Shown: in pieces, positions 34,124 to 43,160 of the stretch
Position numbering within the stretch: position 1 is the first letter of the stretch
Layout of the letters: each line of letters starts with the position of its first letter
Assembly: GCA_027452065.1 (NCBI GenBank)
Contig: DAIDHC010000069.1
Span: 1 to 64,000, forward strand
Direction: 5' to 3'
Length of the DNA: 64,000 nt
DNA from: Bryobacterales bacterium
Lineage (GTDB): Bacteria; Acidobacteriota; Terriglobia; Bryobacterales; Bryobacteraceae
Position numbers and translations under genes: made by a program
The notes under the pieces: model-generated
Told to the model about the DNA's origin: nothing
Database searches by the model: none
The model's input: only the letters and a program-made list of their open reading frames with translations

Positions 34124-35137
34124 TTATTGGATCCGCTCGATCTGCTTCATTTCCTTCGCCACCACCTGATGCGGAAGCGGCGCGTACGACAGCCCGGCGC
34201 AATACCCCTGCCCGTCGCTCAGCATCCACTTCAAAAATGCCTTCAGATCCTCCCGCTTGGCGGCGTCGGAAATCCGGTCCGGAATCAGCAGCCACGTGAA
34301 CGTCGAGATCGGATACGACGTCTTGCCCGGCGCGTCCGTGATCGACACCCGGAAGTCGGCCGGCATGCTCTTGGCAGCACCCGCCGCCGCTGCCGTCACG
34401 CCCGCCAGGTCGGCCTTCACGAAGATCCCTTCCGCGTTCTTCACCAATCCATAACCCATTTTATTCTGAACCGCGTAGATCAGTTCCACATACCCAATCG
34501 AATTCGGCGTCTGCTTCACCAGCCCCGCCACTCCCTCGTTCCCCTTCGCTCCCAATCCAACCGGCCAGTTCAAGGAAGTGTTCGCCCCCACCTTGCTCTT
34601 CCATTCCGGGCTCACCTTCGACAAATAGTCGCTCCACACGAACGTCGTCCCGCTCCCGTCGGACCGATGCGTCACAATAATCCCCGCCCCCGGCAGCTTC
34701 ACCCCAGGGTTCTCCTTCGCAATGCTCCCGTCGTTCCACCGCGTGATCTTTCCCAGATAAATCCCAGCCAGTGTCTCGCCGCTAAACTTCAACTCCTGGC
34801 TCACTCCCGGAATGTTGTACGTCGGCACCACCGCTCCCATCACCGTCGGGAAATGCAGCACCTGGAAACCCTTGATCTCGGCCATTTGGCTATCTGTCAT
34901 CGGAGCATCTGAAGCGCCAAAGTCCACCGTCCCCGCCGTCAACTGCCGGATTCCCCCGCCCGACCCGATCGACTGGTAGTTCACCTGTACGCTGGCGTGC
35001 TGCCGCTTATACTCCTGAAACCACTTCTGATAAATCGGCGCCGGAAACGTCGCCCCCGCGGCATGCAGATCCGCCGCCCATGCCCCCGCGCCGGCCAGCG
35101 TTGCCAGCGCCACAGTCCACACCCCAAGTCTTTTCAA
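34124..35137 (-). CDS. pstS: Phosphate ABC transporter substrate-binding protein
   Basis: AAGATFPAPIYQKWFQEYKRQHASVQVNYQSIGSGGGIRQLTAGTVDFGASDAPM; TTG start with upstream GGAG. Confidence 0.95.
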   Translation of the reverse strand: MKRLGVWTVALATLAGAGAWAADLHAAGATFPAPIYQKWFQEYKRQHASVQVNYQSIGSGGGIRQLTAGTVDFGASDAPMTDSQMAEIKGFQVLHFPTVMGAVVPTYNIPGVSQELKFSGETLAGIYLGKITRWNDGSIAKENPGVKLPGAGIIVTHRSDGSGTTFVWSDYLSKVSPEWKSKVGANTSLNWPVGLGAKGNEGVAGLVKQTPNSIGYVELIYAVQNKMGYGLVKNAEGIFVKADLAGVTAAAAGAAKSMPADFRVSITDAPGKTSYPISTFTWLLIPDRISDAAKREDLKAFLKWMLSDGQGYCAGLSYAPLPHQVVAKEMKQIERIQ

Positions 35138-35227
35138 GTTCGTCTCCTCGTCTTGCCTACGCCGGGAATTGATTTTCCCTCCGTTGGCGGAGCAGTCGCG
35201 CTCTCCGCTGTGGCGGGCCTCCCCCAG

Positions 35228-35293
35228 AGCATAGCCGTGCACGAGTGAGTCTATGATGACGAAAATGTTAACAAACGATGACTTCCGGTTAAC
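35228..35293 (-). promoter_or_regulatory. PHO-box array and -10 upstream of pstS
   Basis: Minus-strand 7-mers GTTAACC/GTCATCG/TTAACAT/GTCATCA/CTCACTC starting every 11 bp (+ coords 35287, 35276, 35265, 35254, 35243), 9 bp then TATGCT (35228-35233). Confidence 0.75.
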
Positions 35294-35311
35294 CTGCTTA
35301 TTATCTTCAGA

Positions 35312-36979
35312 TTAACTCGTACCGTGCTGGTCCCGGCGGTATACCGTCCGCCCTCCCAGCACCGTCATGTCCACCTTCACGTCTTCCACCTTCTCCGGAG
35401 CGATGGCCAGGATATCCTCCGACAGCACCACCATGTCCGCCCACTTCCCCACCGCGATCGTCCCCTTCATCGAGTCCTCAAAACTCGCATACGCCGACCC
35501 GTACGTGTATGCCCGCAGCGCCTCGGCAACTCCAATCTTTTGTTCCGGATACCATCCGCCCGGATTCTTCCCGTCCAGCGTCCTCCTGGTCGCCGCCGCG
35601 TACATCCCCTTGAGCGGTTCCATCGGCGCCACCGGCCAGTCCGACCCGAACGCCAGCACCACCCCCGCATCCAGCAGCGACCGGAATGCATATGTGCCCC
35701 GCAGCACCTCCGGACCGACGCGTTTCGCCGCCCACCTCCCGTCATCGATTGCGTGATATGGCTGCATCGACGCAATTACACCCAGCGCCGCAAACCGCGG
35801 AATGTCCTCCTGCCTCAGATGCTGCGCATGCTCGATCCGGAACCGCCTGTCCCGCGGGCCGTTTTCCTTCTCCGCCGCCTCGAACATGTCCAGAATCAGT
35901 TTGTTAGCCTTGTCCCCGATGGCATGCACCATCACCTGCAGCCCCGCCCGGTCCGCCGCCAGAATGTGCCCCCGCATTTTGCTTTCCGGGATCATCTCCT
36001 CGTTCGCCAGCCCGCTCGTCGTCGGCGCGTCCAGGTACGGATGGAAAAACAACGCCGTCGTTGAGCCCAGCGACCCGTCCGCAAACCCCTTCAATCCCCC
36101 GATATGCAGCATCGGCCCCCCAAAATCCGCCGTAATCCCCACATCCGCCAGCCGCTTCCACGTCGCCAGCGGCTGCTGCGCCGCGATCCGCACCGTCAGC
36201 TCCCCGGCCCGCAGCAGCTTCTGGTACACCCTCAGTACCTCCGGCGCCGCCGACATGTCCTGAACGCTCGTCACCCCGTGTTCATTGGCATACCGCATCG
36301 CCGCCTTCACCCCCTCGGCGATCTCGTCCCCGTCCGGCGCCGGCATCGCCTTCTCCACCAGCCCCTGCGCCGCGTCCTTCAGCACCCCCGTCGGCTCCCC
36401 GTTCGCGTCCCGGACAATCGTCCCTCCCGGCGGATCGTCCGTGTGCCGGTCCACTCCGGCCAGCTTCAGCGCCAGCGAGTTCGCCAGCCCCATGTGCCCG
36501 TCCAGCCGCTCCACGAACATCGGATGGTCCCCCGTCACCGGGTCCACCAGTTGCCGGGTCGGCAGCCGCGCCGGGCTCCAGTTCTCGTGATCCCATTCCC
36601 CCCGCGTGATCCACCGCCCCTTCGGCAGCTTCGCCGCGTACGCCCCGATCCGCTCCCGGAACTCCGCCTCGCTCCGCGCATCCCGCAACTGCACGCCCGA
36701 CAATGCCTGCCCGCCCTGCAGGAAATGCACGTGCGAGTCGTTGAAGCCCGGCGTCACCCTCCGCCCCTTCAAATCGATGACTTCCGTCCCCGCCCCCGCC
36801 CGCTTTCCCACTTCCTCGTCCGTCCCCACGGCGATAATCCGCCCGTTCAGACACGCCACAGCCTGCGCCTCCGGCCTCGCCGCATCCCCCGTCCAGATCT
36901 TCCCGTGCAACAAAACAAGCGTCGCCGCCGGCTGCGCCGCCACCATGGTGGCCAGCCCGAACACCACAAGGCTCTTCAT
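35312..36979 (-). CDS. Amidohydrolase family protein (YtcJ-like), secreted
   Basis: [71 protein letters not shown]. Confidence 0.9.
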   Translation of the reverse strand: MKSLVVFGLATMVAAQPAATLVLLHGKIWTGDAARPEAQAVACLNGRIIAVGTDEEVGKRAGAGTEVIDLKGRRVTPGFNDSHVHFLQGGQALSGVQLRDARSEAEFRERIGAYAAKLPKGRWITRGEWDHENWSPARLPTRQLVDPVTGDHPMFVERLDGHMGLANSLALKLAGVDRHTDDPPGGTIVRDANGEPTGVLKDAAQGLVEKAMPAPDGDEIAEGVKAAMRYANEHGVTSVQDMSAAPEVLRVYQKLLRAGELTVRIAAQQPLATWKRLADVGITADFGGPMLHIGGLKGFADGSLGSTTALFFHPYLDAPTTSGLANEEMIPESKMRGHILAADRAGLQVMVHAIGDKANKLILDMFEAAEKENGPRDRRFRIEHAQHLRQEDIPRFAALGVIASMQPYHAIDDGRWAAKRVGPEVLRGTYAFRSLLDAGVVLAFGSDWPVAPMEPLKGMYAAATRRTLDGKNPGGWYPEQKIGVAEALRAYTYGSAYASFEDSMKGTIAVGKWADMVVLSEDILAIAPEKVEDVKVDMTVLGGRTVYRRDQHGTS

Positions 36980-37033
36980 GACTCTCTAGCTTACCGCCCC
37001 GCCGCCAGCCGCTTCCCCGGCCCCGTCCGCCCC

Positions 37034-38299
37034 CTACCGCTTGCCCAGCCGCAGTTCCAGCTCCATGTTCCGCGGATAGCGCACTTCCTTGCCGCGCGCC
37101 AGCCATTGCGTGAACAGGGAGCGGCTGAAATTGTATCCGCCCAGCGCCATCGCCACCGGATTCCCATGCCCCATCGCCGCCACCGTCACCATTCCCAGCA
37201 TCCCGATTCCCCCGGGCGTATCCCCCGGCGCCGCCGACCAGAAGAACGAACTCGCGTCGGAGTCCAGCGCGCTCTGCAGCGCCGTCAGCGTCGACAGTGC
37301 CCGGCTTTTATCCGCCTGCGCCGTCGCCCCGCCCTCGTCGTCCACCTTCAGCCTCTGCGAGGGGTCCGCCGCCACACCCTCCACGATCCCCGCCATGCTT
37401 TCCCGCGTCCCATCCGGCCGCACCACTTCCTTGAACCGGAACCTCAGCTTCCCGCCCCGTCCAAACCGCCGCGCCGGCTCGGCCTGGCTCACTTCGCCCT
37501 CCAGCTTCGTCCCCTCCGGCAGCATCACCCCGCCGTCGGCCGCTATCAGCGGCCGCGTGAACTCCGCTTCCACCTGCTGGCCAAATTTCGACGTTCGCGA
37601 ATCGAGCGGCGTCAACAGCCGCGCATACACCAGCGCCCCGTCCGCCGGCAGCGGTTCGCCCTTGGCCGCATCCACCACCGGCGCCCCCGCCGCTTCCACC
37701 TCCAGCGGCGCCGCCAGATCCGCCTCCAGCCTCGTCCCCGCCGGCATCCACTGCTGATGCAGCGGCAGCCGCACCTGGATGAAATCGGTCACGCTCCGCA
37801 CCTTGCCCGGGCTCTCTTTCCACTGCTTGGCTTGGGTCACCACTTCCCCCACCCGCTCCTTGAACATCCCCTTCAGCCCCTTGTTCGCGCCCTGCCCCGC
37901 AAACCGCACCATCCGCCCGTCTTCCAGCTTCACCCGTGTCCGGATCGCCTCCACCGGGTGCCCGGCCACCTCCAGTTGCGTGAACACGATCTCCGGCTCC
38001 CGCAGCGGCGTAAAGTCGGCCTTCTGCAGTGCCTCCCACCGCCGCTTCCCCGTCACGCTCTCCACCGCCTCCACTCGCCCGATGAGCTCCGCTCCCTCGG
38101 GAATCACTAGCCGGTTCCCCTGGTATACCGGCTCAACCAGCCGGGCCTTCACCGTCCTGCCCGGCTTCCGGTCCACCGGCAGCCGGCCCTCGATCGCCAC
38201 TTTCAGCGGCAACCCCTGGGGCAACGTCACCGTTTCGCCCCATCCCACCCCCAGCCCCAATACCACACCCAATAGCCACAGAGCCCCCGACTTCAACAT
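37034..38299 (-). CDS. Secreted hypothetical protein
   Basis: Signal peptide MLKSGALWLLGVVLGLGVGWGE with GGAGG SD; ORF-track start at 38350; start coordinate +/-1 bp. Confidence 0.65.
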   Translation of the reverse strand: MLKSGALWLLGVVLGLGVGWGETVTLPQGLPLKVAIEGRLPVDRKPGRTVKARLVEPVYQGNRLVIPEGAELIGRVEAVESVTGKRRWEALQKADFTPLREPEIVFTQLEVAGHPVEAIRTRVKLEDGRMVRFAGQGANKGLKGMFKERVGEVVTQAKQWKESPGKVRSVTDFIQVRLPLHQQWMPAGTRLEADLAAPLEVEAAGAPVVDAAKGEPLPADGALVYARLLTPLDSRTSKFGQQVEAEFTRPLIAADGGVMLPEGTKLEGEVSQAEPARRFGRGGKLRFRFKEVVRPDGTRESMAGIVEGVAADPSQRLKVDDEGGATAQADKSRALSTLTALQSALDSDASSFFWSAAPGDTPGGIGMLGMVTVAAMGHGNPVAMALGGYNFSRSLFTQWLARGKEVRYPRNMELELRLGKR

Positions 38300-38351
38300 C
38301 AAAATTCCTCCCGCCGCGTTTCCACTGCGGCGTGTCTTATTTTGACGCATT

Positions 38352-38477
38352 TTACGTTCGCTGTGTTACTCCTTTTTTCCGCCGCCGCCTCGCCAGCCAC
38401 TTCTCGATCTCATAAAGTCCCAGCACCAGCGCCGGCGCCGCGAATCCTGCCGCCGCGTAACTCCACGCCTCCGTCAT
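38352..38477 (-). CDS. 41-aa single-TM microprotein, translationally coupled to pspA
   Basis: MTEAWSYAAAGFAAPALVLGLYEIEKWLARRRRKKGVTQRT*, codon-by-codon read; ATGA overlap with pspA stop; SD-like GGAAGGGAG. Confidence 0.6.
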   Translation of the reverse strand: MTEAWSYAAAGFAAPALVLGLYEIEKWLARRRRKKGVTQRT

Positions 38478-39133
38478 ACTCCCTTCCTCGCTTTCAGCTC
38501 CGCCAGCACTTTCTCCACCTCATCCGCTTTTTCAAGCGCCGCCAGCCGCTCCTCTACGTTGTCCTCCAGCAGCGACGCCCTCGCCTGGCTCACCGCCTCG
38601 GCCCGCTGCACCTTCCCCTTCAGCCGCTCAAACGATCCGTCCCTGGCTCCCTCGCCCATCTTCATTCCCGCCTCTCCGGCCCGGTCCAGAGCCTTCGCCC
38701 TCCGGTGTTGCGCCACCAACATGTCGCTCCGCCCCCGCGCCTCCGCCAGCTTCTGCTCCAGCTTCCGCAGCGCGGTCTTCAAATTCTCCGCCTGCACCGC
38801 CTGGTCGGCCACCTGCTGCGCGTAGTTGCTCTCCAGTTGCTTGTAGCTCCGCGCCCGCTCGATCGCCGCCCGCGCCAGCTCGTCGTCTTTCTTGTCCACC
38901 GCCAGTTCCGCTTTCCGCATCCACTCCGCTTCCTTCTCCGCGTTCTCCTTCTGCTTCTTGGCCAGCAGATGCTGATCGGCGATCGCGATCGCCACCTGCG
39001 TCTTCACCTGCATCAGTTGATTCTCCATGTCCAGAATCACCTGCTTGATCATCTTTTCCGGATCCTCCGCCTTGTCGAGCAGATCGTTCAGATTCGCCCG
39101 TACCAGCGTCGCCACCCGTTCCATCAACGCCAT
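38474..39133 (-). CDS. pspA: PspA/IM30 family protein
   Basis: MALMERVATLVRANLNDLLDKAEDPEKMIKQVILDMENQLMQVKTQVAIAIAD. Confidence 0.95.
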   Translation of the reverse strand: MALMERVATLVRANLNDLLDKAEDPEKMIKQVILDMENQLMQVKTQVAIAIADQHLLAKKQKENAEKEAEWMRKAELAVDKKDDELARAAIERARSYKQLESNYAQQVADQAVQAENLKTALRKLEQKLAEARGRSDMLVAQHRRAKALDRAGEAGMKMGEGARDGSFERLKGKVQRAEAVSQARASLLEDNVEERLAALEKADEVEKVLAELKARKGV

Positions 39134-39158
39134 CTTTCTACCTCCTTGCTGAATTCCT

Positions 39159-40595
39159 TCACTCGCCTTCCGTCTCCACCTTGGTCCCCTTGCCGTCCGG
39201 CCTGGCTCCTTTATCGCCGATGTTCCTCACCCTCCCCAGCAGCTCCGACATCTGCATCCCCGACAGCGTCTCAAACAACGCCGGAATCTGTGCCGCCATC
39301 TTCGTCAGGTCCCCGGTCACCTTGTTCAGCCCCGCCGAGTCCCCTCCGGTCGAAACCACCGTGATCCTGTCCACGTTGGCCAGCGGCGCCGCCAGCGCCT
39401 TCACGATCTCCGGCAACCCGGTAATCAGCTTGTCCACCACCGCCGCCTGGTTCCACTCCTGGTAGGCCTCCGCCTTCACCGTCATCGCCTTGGCCTCGGC
39501 CTCGCCCTTCTTCAAAATGATCTCCGCCTCCGCCTCGCCCTGCGCCCGGATCGCCGACGCCCTGCCTTCCGCCTCCGCCGTCACCCTCTGTTTCTCCGCC
39601 GCCGCGATCGTCTCAATCCTCTGCCGCTCGATCTGCGCCTGCTTCAGCACCGTCGCGATCAGCTCTTTCTCGTGCCGCAGAATCTCGGCCTCCTGCACTT
39701 TAATCTGCTGCTCCTTCTCCACCTGCTCCACCTTCACCTGCTCCACCACCACCTGCTGCTGCATCGTGTTCGCCTGGATGTCGTAGGCCTTGTCCGCCTG
39801 CGCCTGCTGCCTCTTCACGCTCTCCTGGTACTGCGCCTTCTTCACCTCCAGGTCCCTCTGCGCCTCGGCCTGCTTGGCCTGCGACAGCGTCTCGGCCAGC
39901 ACCCTCTCCTGGTCCGCCTGCGCCCGCGCCACCGCCGCCGCCCTCTGCGCCTCCGCCCGCTTGATCGCCGTGTCGCGCTCGGCTTCCGCCGCCGCCACGT
40001 CCGCGTCCCTCTTGATCCGCGCCACGTCCGGCCGCCCCATGTTGCTGATGTATTCGTTCTTGTCCCGCACTTCCTTGATCGTGAACGAAATCACCTCCAG
40101 CCCCATCTTGCTCATGTCCTCGGCGCAGGTCGACCGCATCCGGTCCCCCACCATCTCCGGCTCTTTCACAATCTGCTCCACCGAAAGCTGCCCGATGATG
40201 CCGCGCAAATGCCCCTCCATCACCAGCCGGATCAGCCCCTCCCGCTCCTGCGCCGACTTGGTCAGAAACTGCTCCGCCGCCGTCTGGATCGACTCCGGAT
40301 CGCTCTTCACCTTGATCTGCGCCACCGCCTCCACCGTCACCGCTACGCCCTGCTTGGTGTACAAATCCTGCTGCGGCGCCACGTCGAACGACATCAACTG
40401 CAGGCTCAGCTCCCGGTAGGTCTCCAGCATCGGCCAGATCACCGTCCCCCGGCCTTTCACAATCCTCGTCCCCTTCGCCCCGTACACCACCAGCGCCTCG
40501 TGCGGCCCCGCCTTCCGGTACAGCCGCGCCACCGCCGACAGCAGGAAGATCACCGCCAGCAAACTCAGTCCCACAATCACCACGATCGTCGCCAT
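39159..40595 (-). CDS. Flotillin-like SPFH-domain protein
   Basis: N-terminal TM, ALVVYGAKGTRIVKGRG, long EA-rich coiled coil AEAEIILKKGEAEAKAMTVKAEAYQEWNQAAVVDKLI. Confidence 0.93.
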   Translation of the reverse strand: MATIVVIVGLSLLAVIFLLSAVARLYRKAGPHEALVVYGAKGTRIVKGRGTVIWPMLETYRELSLQLMSFDVAPQQDLYTKQGVAVTVEAVAQIKVKSDPESIQTAAEQFLTKSAQEREGLIRLVMEGHLRGIIGQLSVEQIVKEPEMVGDRMRSTCAEDMSKMGLEVISFTIKEVRDKNEYISNMGRPDVARIKRDADVAAAEAERDTAIKRAEAQRAAAVARAQADQERVLAETLSQAKQAEAQRDLEVKKAQYQESVKRQQAQADKAYDIQANTMQQQVVVEQVKVEQVEKEQQIKVQEAEILRHEKELIATVLKQAQIERQRIETIAAAEKQRVTAEAEGRASAIRAQGEAEAEIILKKGEAEAKAMTVKAEAYQEWNQAAVVDKLITGLPEIVKALAAPLANVDRITVVSTGGDSAGLNKVTGDLTKMAAQIPALFETLSGMQMSELLGRVRNIGDKGARPDGKGTKVETEGE

Positions 40596-40616
40596 ACGCT
40601 CCTCAGTTCCTTTCCT

Positions 40617-41204
40617 TTAACTCGTCAACTCGTCCCAGCGCCGCACATACGCCACGCCGCGCTCATATCTCGTCACCACAACCTCGACGCCCCGCCCGAT
40701 CTCCTCGCCGTCCTCGCTCCGTATCGGCGCCGACCGCCGCGCCCCGTCTCTTTGGTAAATCATCTCCCCCGTCCCCCCGCGCCGCACCGTGCTGCTCACC
40801 CTCCCCAGCACGCCCGTCATCTCATAATCGGCCGGGTCCATCCCGTCCTCCCCCTCCGGCGCCAGCCTCGCCAGAAACCAGAACACAACGCCGCCGCCCG
40901 CCACCCCTGCCGCCCCCGCCAGCCCCAGCGCCGCCAGCGCCCAGATGCTCGAAAACCGCGTCAGCAGATACCCCGCCCCGCCAAACCACGCCAGAAACGC
41001 CGCCATCGTCGGCGGATTCAACACCGCCCCCGCGCCCCCGCGTCCCGCCGCTCCCTTCGCGCCCCCGTGCCCGCCATGCCCGGCTCCCGAAGGCGCCCCG
41101 TGCCCATGCGGCAGATGCAGCCTCCCCGAGCCCAGCACAAACGTGAACAGGCTGAACAGGAACCCAACCAGAAAACAAATCAGGTAAAAATTTTCCCAGC
41201 TCAC
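40617..41204 (-). CDS. NfeD-like membrane protein
   Basis: GTG start VSWENFYLICFLVGFLFS, central TMs, C-terminal beta domain (EDGEEIGRGVEVVVTRYERGVAYVRRW); GTGA overlap with upstream XRE stop; tracked ORF over-extended to 41777. Confidence 0.75.
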   Translation of the reverse strand: MSWENFYLICFLVGFLFSLFTFVLGSGRLHLPHGHGAPSGAGHGGHGGAKGAAGRGGAGAVLNPPTMAAFLAWFGGAGYLLTRFSSIWALAALGLAGAAGVAGGGVVFWFLARLAPEGEDGMDPADYEMTGVLGRVSSTVRRGGTGEMIYQRDGARRSAPIRSEDGEEIGRGVEVVVTRYERGVAYVRRWDELTS

Positions 41205-41692
41205 CGCTTCCCCCCTCCCGCGCCGTTCTCCGGCTTCAGCACCCCCATCAGCCGCTCCGCCAGCTCCGGCGTCTCCAGAATCTCGCCCAGCAAAAGCAAA
41301 CATCCCCGCGAGTCTTCGTGCTTGGCCACCCGCAACAGCGCCTTCCCCAACTCCCTGTCCCCGCGGAACCTCTCCGACCCCTCCACCAGCCACAAATCCA
41401 GCGCATCCTCGCTCCCCCGCACGTCCGACATCAACTCCGTGTGATACCCCTCCGGATCGTCCACCAGGTACCCCGGATGGACTTTGAAAAACCGCGACAG
41501 CAACAGCCTCGTCTGGTTCGTCAAATGCGGCCTCGACCCGCCTTCGATCTGTGAAAGATAACTCTGGCTGATCGACTGCCCCAGCTCCTTCTTCACCGCC
41601 CGCACCACCTCCTGCTGCGTCATCTCCCGCCCCATCCCCCGCAGCGTCCCCTCCACCTCCCTCAAGTACCGCAGCTTCTCCCCCAATCTCAT
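41201..41692 (-). CDS. XRE-family helix-turn-helix regulator
   Basis: LGEKLRYLREV...MTQQEVVRAVKKELGQSISQSYLSQIEGGSRPHLTNQTRLLLSRFF; GGGAGG SD before ATG at 41692. Confidence 0.85.
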   Translation of the reverse strand: MRLGEKLRYLREVEGTLRGMGREMTQQEVVRAVKKELGQSISQSYLSQIEGGSRPHLTNQTRLLLSRFFKVHPGYLVDDPEGYHTELMSDVRGSEDALDLWLVEGSERFRGDRELGKALLRVAKHEDSRGCLLLLGEILETPELAERLMGVLKPENGAGGGKR

Positions 41693-41763
41693 GCCGTCCT
41701 CCCGCTCCCCATCCCCAGTCCCTCCGTTCCGCCCCGCCGCTGCGCCATCCGTTTCCATCTCCT

Positions 41764-41808
41764 ATCGCAATATGCAATCATGTTATTGCGATTTGCGATT
41801 CGAGTCAA
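41764..41808 (-). promoter_or_regulatory. Sigma70-like promoter overlapped by palindromic operator upstream of XRE-NfeD-flotillin-PspA operon
   Basis: TTGACT (41803-41808) N17 TAACAT (41780-41785); perfect 9-bp inverted repeat ATCGCAATA (41764-41772)/TATTGCGAT (41784-41792) plus extra TTGCGAT (41793-41799). Confidence 0.65.
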
Positions 41809-42108
41809 GAAAAAAAAGGGGCGCCAGCCCACAACTCGTTGAAAGAAGAGTAACAATGCAGTAACAAGATGCTTCAAAAAGCCACGCCGACGCCGCATAA
41901 AGAGACTCTTGAGGGAGGAGACCGAAACGGAAACCCACCGCCTCCTCGGCCTTGCGCCGCACTCGCGGCGCGTCTGCCCCAAGTGCGAGACGCGCAGCAA
42001 CTCCATCATCGCCCTGCCAAGGCCCATGAAAGCGCCCGCGTGCTTCGGCAGGCTCAGTGCGGCCCTTGCGGCTTAACCATCGCAGGCCGGTTCCCAGATG
42101 GGTGCCGT

Positions 42109-42921
42109 TTATTCCCCCTCGGAGAGTCTCGACGCCAAGGTCCCAAGAAACCGTGAGACGTGCCCCCAGAGCGCGACCGCCTCGGACTCATCCATCCCGG
42201 GACTGGGGCGCACGTGCGCGAGATGCCTCCTCCACCCGTCATTGAAGGTCCTTATTTCGGCAAGGGCCTTATTGTAAAACTCGTGCGCCTGCTCCTTCTC
42301 GGGTGAACTGCGCCAGCCTTGGACCTCCCCAGCCACCTTCTCTAACTGGCCGATGATTCGACCCCAGTTTGAGAACTCAATCCTCCCCTCCCCCGCCAAC
42401 GGGATCTGTCTATCCGCCGCAAGCGCCCAGAGGCCGACCTCCACTGCCCGCATCAAGTGGAATGCCGAAGCGAAATTATTCCCGCAAGCGAGGCAGTTAC
42501 CGGCCTGCGTGATGTCGAAGCGCGCGCTTTTGAACGCCCGATATATCGCCTCGCCCATCGGTCTCTCTTGGTCGTAGAATTTGGCGATGTTCACCGGAAG
42601 CGCAAGTACCTTTCTCTTCTTCAACTCGCTCTCTGCTAGTTCGACCATCGCCTTCAAGTGATGGACAAGGACTCGGGCAGTCACGGGGAAGTCGCTCGCG
42701 CGGGAGAGTGCCTGTGAAAATCGAAACGCCGCATCTGCGGTCTCCCGAAGGTCCAGCGAGCTAGCGAAGGCGCAAAGTCCGTCGGTGATTGCTCCCTTTG
42801 CCACCTTCAACTCGCCTTCGGAGACGAGCTCGTCTGGGTCGCGCCGATCCCACCGCCGAAGCATATGGATCGCGCCGCCCCACGAGCTACAAAATATTTC
42901 AGCCTCGAATACCTGCATCAC
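42109..42921 (-). CDS. Hypothetical protein with HEPN-like C-terminal region
   Basis: AGNCLACGNNFASAFHLMRAVEVGLWAL...EFYNKALAEIRTFNDGWRRHLAHVR; RRHLAH fits the RX4-6H HEPN motif. Confidence 0.55.
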   Translation of the reverse strand: MMQVFEAEIFCSSWGGAIHMLRRWDRRDPDELVSEGELKVAKGAITDGLCAFASSLDLRETADAAFRFSQALSRASDFPVTARVLVHHLKAMVELAESELKKRKVLALPVNIAKFYDQERPMGEAIYRAFKSARFDITQAGNCLACGNNFASAFHLMRAVEVGLWALAADRQIPLAGEGRIEFSNWGRIIGQLEKVAGEVQGWRSSPEKEQAHEFYNKALAEIRTFNDGWRRHLAHVRPSPGMDESEAVALWGHVSRFLGTLASRLSEGE

Positions 42922-43160
42922 TCCTCAGAAGCCAAGTACGCCCCCGTGTAACGTTTCGGGAGCAAACTCAACTCGGTTGAGTCGCGCGCCTAGAGGCAGC
43001 ACGCTAATGCTTCCGAGGACCGAACGCATGACGGCACCAAATGAGGTAGACCACGCTTAGCTGTCCAAGCACTCCGGCGGTTTTTGCTGCCGCCGAAGTC
43101 CGAGTATACCGTCGATTTAACCACATCCGCTGCGTTCCCGCCGGCGGCAATCAGCTCTGG

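Noticed and set aside
38299-38350. ORF-track start MRQNKTRR for the secreted hypothetical protein
   Set aside because: The downstream MLKSGALWLLG start has a proper GGAGG SD and a cleaner signal peptide.
40617-41777. 386-aa ORF as a single protein
   Set aside because: Its first ~190 codons are the antisense-phase overlap with the XRE gene; the real NfeD-like gene starts at GTG 41204 with a GTGA overlap.
41869-42070. Small zinc-ribbon-like reading (HSRRVCPKCETRSN) on plus strand
   Set aside because: No plausible start codon or second CxxC pair; probably intergenic or a degraded fragment.
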